DNA of 64,000 nt from positions 91,643,764 through 91,707,763 of the forward strand of contig JAVGWX010000005.1 in NCBI GenBank assembly GCA_036924085.1. Direction: 5' to 3'. Within the stretch, counting starts at the first letter, position 1; every line of letters begins with the position of its first letter. The notes under the pieces are model-generated. The model was not told the DNA's origin, made no database searches, and saw only the letters and a program-made list of their open reading frames with translations. The stretch is from Ariolimax columbianus. Lineage: Eukaryota; Mollusca; Gastropoda; Stylommatophora; Arionidae. Below are positions 57,752-64,000 of this stretch, one piece after another. The position numbers and the translations under genes were made by a program.

Positions 57752-58549
57752 GTTGAGTTGATTGATCACGCTTCAAAAATCATCTCTGCCACATTTGCAG
57801 AAACGACGGATGCCAAAGTTGGGAAAGGTACTGGTGCTACATCTGGAGAACTAGTCGATGCCAGTCCTTCTGAAGTGACCGATGTACCAACTGCAGAAAC
57901 GATTGACGCCCAACCCGCACAAGGGATCGATGATAGAGCTACAGAAGTGATCGATACTGAGCCTATGAATGTGAAGGAGGAGACCATCACAAACGACCCA
58001 CCTCCCAAACCTTCGTCTGCAAAACCCCCAAGCAAAGTATTTCACAAAAAGTATTCATCAGAAGGACGACAAAAGGAAAATAAAATGTTGGAAAACTGGG
58101 GAAAGGCGCCGTGTCGCAGACCTGTTGTGACTGTACAGAAAAAAGAAGAAGAAGAAGAAGAAGAAATAGTTAGGGTGTGCAAGTGCTGTCCGTCTGAGAA
58201 AAGGGAATTGTCAAAACACGTGGAGAAGACACAGGGGAAAGAGGAGCACGAGAAGACGTTTCATGAGAGAAATGAAGAGATATTCAATAGAAGACCTTGT
58301 CGTAGTTCCGACGGGAAGGACACCCACCAGAAAGAAGCAATATTGGAATACAATGATGTAGAACAAGTGGATGATAGTAAAGAAATGCCTGAAAAAATGC
58401 CTGCTAAGGTGGATGTTGATTGTGCCAAAGAAATCACAGATTGTTCCTTTGGCGTTAAGGAAATGATCGGTGGTACACTGATGAGTCATCCCTTGGCGGG
58501 CAAAGTTCTCCAGATGGTACAGGGCACGGGCATAGAATCTGTCAGCAAG
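57752..58549 (+). CDS. Host gene, module 2, exon type 3 (798 nt, 266 codons)
   Basis: Acceptor tttacaattgcag|GTT at 57752 and donor AGCAAG|gtatgtg after 58549, phase 0 at both ends. An N-terminal repetitive acidic part (VTDVPTAETIDAQPAQGIDD) precedes PSKVFHKKYSSEG at residues 93-105 with a following NWGK, an E-run, a KCCPSEKRELSKH stretch, and the C-terminal HPLAGKVLQMVQ...IESVSK (residues 250-266). The signatures match the exon at 38661-39272. Reading into the intron meets TGA at about 58592, so a further exon must lie beyond; none was identified to the right edge. Confidence 0.87.
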
Positions 58550-58629
58550 GTATGTGTGTTGGTTGGTATTGTTGATGGAAGGTACTCTCACTGAATTCAA
58601 TTAACTCTTGATCACGATTCATAGGTAGC

Positions 58630-61120
58630 AGGTTACTTAACTTAACTTAACGTTTTTATACTGGTTTAGAAGACCCTGCAGAGTCTGTATACAACCAGTT
58701 ACATTTACATCACCTTGCTCTAAAAGTTATGCGCATCCAGTTTATTCTTAAATGCATTAACTGTCCCTGCATCCACTACCTCCCCTGGCAATGCATTCCA
58801 AGCAGACACCACTCTCTGACTAAAAAAATATTTCCTAATATCTAACCTGGACCTCTCTTTAGTCAGCTTGTAGCTATGCCCTCGTGTTATTATAGGTGGC
58901 TGTATTTTAAAAAAAAACTTGTTATAGTCTAATTTATCGATTCCTCTGATCATCTTATAAACCTGTATTAAGTCACCACGAATTCTTCTCTCTTCGAGAC
59001 ACTGTAGGCCAGTTTTTCTGAGTCGTTCCTCATAACTGTAATTCTGGAATCCCACTATCATCTTTGTCGCTCTTTTCTGTATTCTTTCTAGCATGTTTAT
59101 GTCCCCTCTATGATAAGGACTCCACACCTGTACACAGTACTCCAATCTAGGTCTAACTAAAGCTTTATACAGTTTGACGATCACTTCCTTGCTCCAATTT
59201 TTATTTTTATTTTTATCATACCTAACATTGCATTTGCCTTTTTCACTGCTACCTTAACTTGCTCACTCACCTTTCATGTATGATCTATTAAAACCCCTAC
59301 GTCCCTTTCCTTATCTATCTTTCTATTATTGTTTTCTCTCATTCTGTAATTATGTTCCATATTGGATCTACCCATGTGGATGACTGTACATTTATCTACA
59401 TTAAACTCCATTTGCCAGCTTACAGAGCATTCTCGAATTTTATTTAAATCCGACATCAATATATCCACTTCCGCTTTAGATGAGACACTACTGCATAGTT
59501 TTGTGTCATCAGCAAATTTTGCAATCATGGATCTCATATCAATGTCCAAATCATTTATATATATCAAAAACAAAATTGGTCCCAAAACCGAGCCCTGTGG
59601 CACACCACTTTTCACTTCACACCACTCAGAGTACTCCTTATTTATGCCCACCCTCTGCCTTCTTCCCGTTCACCAATTTTCAATCCATTTGGCAACTTCC
59701 CCACCTATTCCATGTTATTTTAACTTTCGAAATAATCTTTGATGAGGTACTCTATCAAAGGCCTTTGCAAAGTCTAGATAAATAACATCCACTGGCTCCC
59801 CTTTATCTATGACTTTAGTAACCTCCTCCATGAATTCTAATAGATTTGTTAAGCATGATCTCCCTCTAGTAAACCCATGCTGACTATTTCTAATTAGAAT
59901 AAATTTGTCTAAATGCATTAGAATGTTTTCTTTGATTATTGACTCTAACAATTTACAGACTATGCTCGTTAAACTCACCGGTCTATAATTTGCTGGATCT
60001 GATTTTTTGCCTTTTTTGAATAAGGGGATCACTCCTGCATCTTTCCAATCCCGTGGAACAATCCCTTTTGTCAGTGATTGAGAACATAATATAGCCAATG
60101 GTTTTGCTAGTTGGTCTCTAATTTCATACAGCAATTTTGGATGAATACCATCTTGACCTGGACATTTATTCACTTTCAACCCCTCCAATTTTTTAAAAAC
60201 CATTTCCTCTGTAATACAGATTGATCTTAATCCCACTGTATCCATGTCTCTTTGTAAAATATCTATGGGCTCTGGGATCTTGGAGCAGTCCTCTTTTTGT
60301 GAAGACTGGGCCAAAGTACTGATTGAGCAGATTAGCTGCCTCCCTATTCTGACTTATTATTTTCCCTGTATTGTCTATGAGAGGGCCTACTTTGTCTTTC
60401 GTTCTTTGTTTATTTCTAACATAAGAGAAGAAGCTTTTACTGTCAGTCTTGATCCTCTGAGAAAGTTTTTTTTAAAGTCTATTTTTGCTGTTTTATTAGC
60501 TTTCTGAGATATGTTCTGCTTTTCCAAATAATTTACATATCTTTCTTTTGATTTTCCTGCCTCTATATATTTTGTCCATGCTTTATTTTTTGCTCTTCTA
60601 CATTTCACTACAAATCTAGTTATCCACTTTTTACGCTTTGGTTTTACCTCCCTACATGGAACACATTCCACTTTTAGCGTTTCTAGAACTGTTTTAAAAC
60701 TTTCCCACTCCTGTTCAACATCTGTTCCTACGACAATATCTTTCCAGATTATGTGGTTCTCTGCCTCTTTCATCCTCTTAACATCTGCCTTAGAGTAGTC
60801 GTATGTTCGCGTGTTTATGTTTACTTCTCTCCCTGCAATAAGATCCCAACGGATGATTTGATGGTTACTTGAGCCAAACAGTTCCCCAACGGTAACGTTT
60901 TCAATCATATTTTCCTCTGTGGTAAAAACTAGATCGAGTATGTTTTTGCCTCTGGTGGCTGCTTCTACATGTTGAATTACAAAATTGTCAGTTATGCACT
61001 TAACAAAAGGTTTTGACTCTACAAGTGCTTCTGCCATATCCCATTTTATTTCTGGATAGTTGAAATCTCCCATTAATAATACACTGGCTCTTTTTATTCC
61101 TGATTTTAATTTGATAAGGT
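58630..61120 (-). mobile_element. CR1-clade LINE, 5'-truncated
   Basis: Minus strand: endonuclease second half (SVLLMGDFNYPEIKWDMA, NILDLVFTTEENMI, SNHQIIRWDL where family members have SDHEMI) at 61151-60387. RT follows at 60314-59715: KCPGQDGIHPKLLYEIRDQL, NYRPVSLTSIVCKLLE, VIYLDFAKAFDRVPHQRL. Then GVPQGSVLGPILFLIYINDL and KFADDTKLCSSV at 59651-59274, and LEYCVQVWSPYHRGDINMLE at 59184-58720. The 3' end near 58634 is a short tandem tail (gttaagttaagttaag), typical of CR1. It lies about 80 bp inside the intron after exon 57752-58549. Few frameshifts, so relatively young. Confidence 0.93.
58720..61115 (-). pseudogene. CR1 endonuclease-reverse transcriptase ORF2 remnant
   Basis: Four open segments (to 60387, 59715, 59274 and 58720) are separated by single frameshifts or stops. 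Motif A (YLDFAKAFD) and the catalytic box FADD are intact, but the endonuclease N-terminus is missing and SDH is SNH. The protein would nick target DNA and copy CR1 RNA; this copy cannot. Confidence 0.9.
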
Positions 61121-62040
61121 GGACCAAGATCCTCCGTGTAGTACAATGCAAGGTTCCTCAGTCAGCTCACCACTATGGGAATTACAGTGTCAATCCCCAA
61201 TTCATTGGTTAGACTTGTGTTACAACCTGTTCTCGTGTGCATTACGTGGATGTGAGCTGGAGAGTTTCATCAATATGTTTGACCTAACCATGATTATCTC
61301 TCGCTCCCATGCATGCCAGTAAAATTCATGTAGAATCTGTAAGACTTCTGGTCTTCGCTTGTTTTGCTTCTCATAGAGCATAGGAGACAACTACAACATG
61401 TCTTCTTAAAGGAAGCGCGTATCAAAACATTTAATTGGAAGTACTGACTTATGTATTACTATCACCATCTACAACCCTCCTTGGTGGTCATTTACAGAAT
61501 GCTCGGAATGTGAAATTGACCATTGTTTTACCTTCACAGCTACCGCCGAAAAACAGCCATCTCGGCGTATACTTCTTTTGCTGAGGTCCAAGAAGGATGC
61601 ATAAGGGTGAACAAAATAGGTCACTTACCCCTGCAGTCACCACGCACTGCACTTGCTAAATACTTGCTGTACCTGCTCTCCGAAGTTTTCAACGAGCGTC
61701 CCATGGTCGGATGACCAACATACAAACCGCTCTGCCAACCTTTCCTCTTCTATATTTAACACATTCTCAACAGATGTATTGCTTCTTACTGTGGTGTACC
61801 GAGAGGGAGGGGCGGTGTGGTGCACCGAGGGGGGTGGTGTGGGGGGGGGGTGGCTCTTTAAGTCAGACGAATAAAAGGAGACTTCAAACTGGCAGCAGCC
61901 ACCAGGGTGAGCGTGCAAGGAGTTTAATACTCTCAGCCCCTTCGAAGAAATGCACAGTTCACCAAATTTAACCATCTGTGACTTAGTATCATCTGATAAT
62001 ATATATGGCACTCCCACGCTAACCTCGTATTTCATCTTCC
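61121..62040. other. Sequence without supported genes
   Basis: Contains a G-rich tract near 61800-61850. The minus frame 62053-61637 (138 codons) has a Pro/His-rich middle caused by that tract and no recognisable domain. Confidence 0.45.
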
Positions 62041-62044
62041 GAAA

Positions 62045-62258
62045 TAATGACAAATCCTACATAGAGCAACAAGAACTGTGAATCCATAATGACAAATCTT
62101 GCATGGAGCAACAAGAACTGTGAATCCATAATGACAAATCTTGCATGGAGCAGCAAGAACTGTGAATCCATGATGACAAATCTTGCATAGAGCAGCAACA
62201 AGAACTGTGAATCCATGATGACAAATCTTGCATGGAGCAGCAAGAACTGTGAATCAAT
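62045..62258. repeat. 42-bp tandem repeat, five copies
   Basis: Units of aatgacaaatcttgcatggagcaacaagaactgtgaatccat with lengths of 39-45. Confidence 0.92.
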
Positions 62259-62640
62259 GATCGAAGTGTGAAGTGCATGCGCACGAACAGTGCCGTGGCC
62301 GGTTTAAGTGTGAAAGAGATTGGCGGGAAGATGGGCTAGGTTTTGAACAGGATGAAAAGTTGACAGAGAACTGGAAGAAAGGATGGAATAGGAGATAGAT
62401 CAAGGGCTGGGTGGTTAGGGTGGGTAGAGACCAGCAATTGAGGATGAAAGGAGGGACAGTAACGGGCTGTTTGAAGTGGGCTGAGAGGAACAAAGAGGAA
62501 ACGAAATTGGAATTTGAGAGAGGAGGGAATGTAGGAAGTAATTTGGGGGGGGGGGGGAGGCGAAGGGATTTGTGCGTTGAGGGGAATCGACGAGTGGGTG
62601 AAATTGGATAGATCGGATGGGGGATGGTCATGTTGATGAG
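62259..62640. other. Purine-rich sequence
   Basis: G/A-rich, with a poly-G run at about 62548; no gene seen. Confidence 0.5.
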
Positions 62641-62935
62641 GGAATGAGGTGAACTAGATGTAGGGGAGGGGTAAGAGATGAACTAGATGTAGGGGAGGGG
62701 TAATATATGAACTAGATGTAGGGGACGGGTAAGAGATGAACTAGATGTAGGGAAGAGGTAAGAGATGAACTAGATGTAGGGGACGGGTAAGAGATGAACT
62801 AGATGTAGGGAAGGGGTAAGAGATGAACTAGATGTAGGGGAGGGGTAAGAGATGAACTAGATGTAGAGGACGGGAAAGAGGTGAACTAGATGTAGAGGAG
62901 GGGTAAGAGATGAACTAGATGTAGGAGAGGAGTGA
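62641..62935. repeat. 29-bp tandem repeat, about ten copies
   Basis: Unit gatgaactagatgtaggggaggggtaaga, with acg or aag variants. It is followed by G-rich DNA, including a 16-base poly-G near 63002-63017. Confidence 0.95.
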
Positions 62936-63261
62936 GAGATTTTTGGGATTTTTTGGGAAAAGGGGTGGGGAAGTTTGAGTGGAAAGGGGCGTATTGGCGT
63001 GGGGGGGGGGGGGGGGTAAAAGGACGGGTTGGAAGTCGGTAGGTATAAGAGAGATTGGCAGTTGGGGAGAGGGGATAAATGGGTGGGTTTAGAGGGGTGA
63101 TGTGATTGGCAGTTTGAGGAGGGGGAAAATGTGCAAAGAGATAAGTGGACTGAGGGACGATGAGATGTCGGGTCAAAGGGCAGGATGGCAGTGCAATGGG
63201 TGTATGAGGAAGGGAGGAGGTTCATACAACTTTCAAAATGATCTCCAGCAACGCCGAGCAG

Positions 63262-64000
63262 ACTAGCTAGTGACATCTACCGGACACTTGATCGGTGTGG
63301 ATTAGAACGTCTGTTCTTCACATATACCGGACACTTGATCGGTATGAACACAATTAGAACGTTTGTTCTTCACATCTACCGGACACTTGATCGGTGTGGA
63401 CACAATTAGAACGTTTGTTCTTCACATCTACCGGACACTTGATCGGTGTGGACACAATTAAAACGTTTGTTCTTCACATCTACCGGACACTAGATCGGTG
63501 TGGACACAATTAGAACGTTTGTTCTTCACATCTACCGGACACTAGATCGGTGTGGACACAATTAGAACATTTGTTCTTCACATCTACCGGACACTAGATC
63601 AGTGTGGACACAATTAGAACGTTTGTTCTTCACATCTATCGGACACTTGATCGGTGTGGACACAATTAGAACGTCTGTTCTTCACATCTATCGGACACTT
63701 GATCGGTGTGGACACAATTAGAACGTTTGTTCTTCACATCTACCGGACACTTGATCGGTGTGGACACAATTAAAACGTTTGTTCTTCACATCTACCGGAC
63801 ACTAGATCGGTGTGGACACAATTAGAACGTTTGTTCTTCACATCTACCGGACACTAGATCGGTGTGGACACAATTAGAACGTTTGTTCTTCACATAAACC
63901 GGACACTAGATCAGTGTGGACACAATTAGAACGTTTGTTCTTCACATCTATCGGACACTTGATCGGTGTGGACACAATTAGAACGTCTGTTCTTCACATC
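63262..64000. repeat. 52-bp tandem repeat running off the right edge
   Basis: About 14 units of cacatctaccggacacttgatcggtgtggacacaattagaacgtttgttctt. Alternation of cttgatcgg and ctagatcgg/ctagatcag variants, and of gtttgt/gtctgt, repeats with a period of several units (similar runs at about 63430-63680 and 63730-63990), suggesting a higher-order block. Confidence 0.95.

Noticed and set aside
63262..64000. Regular direct repeats that could suggest a CRISPR array
   Set aside because: Units are contiguous with no unique spacers, there are no cas genes, and the context is eukaryotic.

Overview
The window reads as nuclear DNA of an animal, most likely a mollusc and probably a gastropod. The evidence is long introns with GT..AG exon borders, several clades of non-LTR retrotransposon (RTE-like, I/Nimb-like with RNase H, and CR1), tRNA-derived SINEs, mariner remnants, and 18S rRNA sequence that looks lophotrochozoan/molluscan. 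The taxon call is an inference from sequence recognition; no search was run. Roughly a third of the window is tandem repeat.

One host gene runs left to right on the + strand. Seven exons can be placed from splice signals and phase: a giant exon (8190-12079) and two triplets, 26666-26769 / 28082-28361 / 38661-39272 and 47682-47785 / 50039-50312 / 57752-58549. The triplets match exon by exon in protein sequence. The first exons are both exactly 104 nt and the phases are identical (0-2, 2-0, 0-0). Each triplet is therefore a phase-symmetric, tandemly duplicated module. The giant exon carries the two signatures of the third exon type near its own C-terminus. I do not recognise the protein: it is lysine/glutamate-rich and mostly low-complexity, and the gene continues past the last visible exon.

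The introns are filled with mobile DNA. The main finding is a composite retroelement present twice in opposite orientations (A, minus, 13389-19945; B, plus, 39793-45274). Each copy reads, 5' to 3': rDNA external transcribed spacer, the first ~1.2 kb of 18S rRNA, a short junction, the 3' end of 28S rRNA, an untranslated leader, and an endonuclease/reverse transcriptase ORF (with RNase H in B). Both copies start at the same 5' base context, and B is bounded by a 14-bp near-perfect direct repeat next to its (GAA)n tail. The whole rDNA-LINE fusion therefore appears to have moved as one retrotransposon. A third, 5'-truncated copy of the LINE part (C, 36772-38023) sits inside a SINE with its own 12-bp target duplication.

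Layout: 1-3735 satellite; 3742-7985 LINE fragments; 8190-12079 giant exon; 12746-13388 mariner piece; 13389-19945 composite A; 19946-24660 RTE LINE containing a 2.2-kb 19-bp minisatellite; 24662-26610 repeats; 26666-39272 first exon triplet with LINEs and SINEs in its introns; 39345-39778 repeat; 39793-45274 composite B; 45700-47600 mariner and LINE fragments and AT-rich DNA; 47682-58549 second exon triplet with minisatellites and a LINE; 58630-61120 CR1 LINE; 62045-64000 minisatellites, the last running off the edge.
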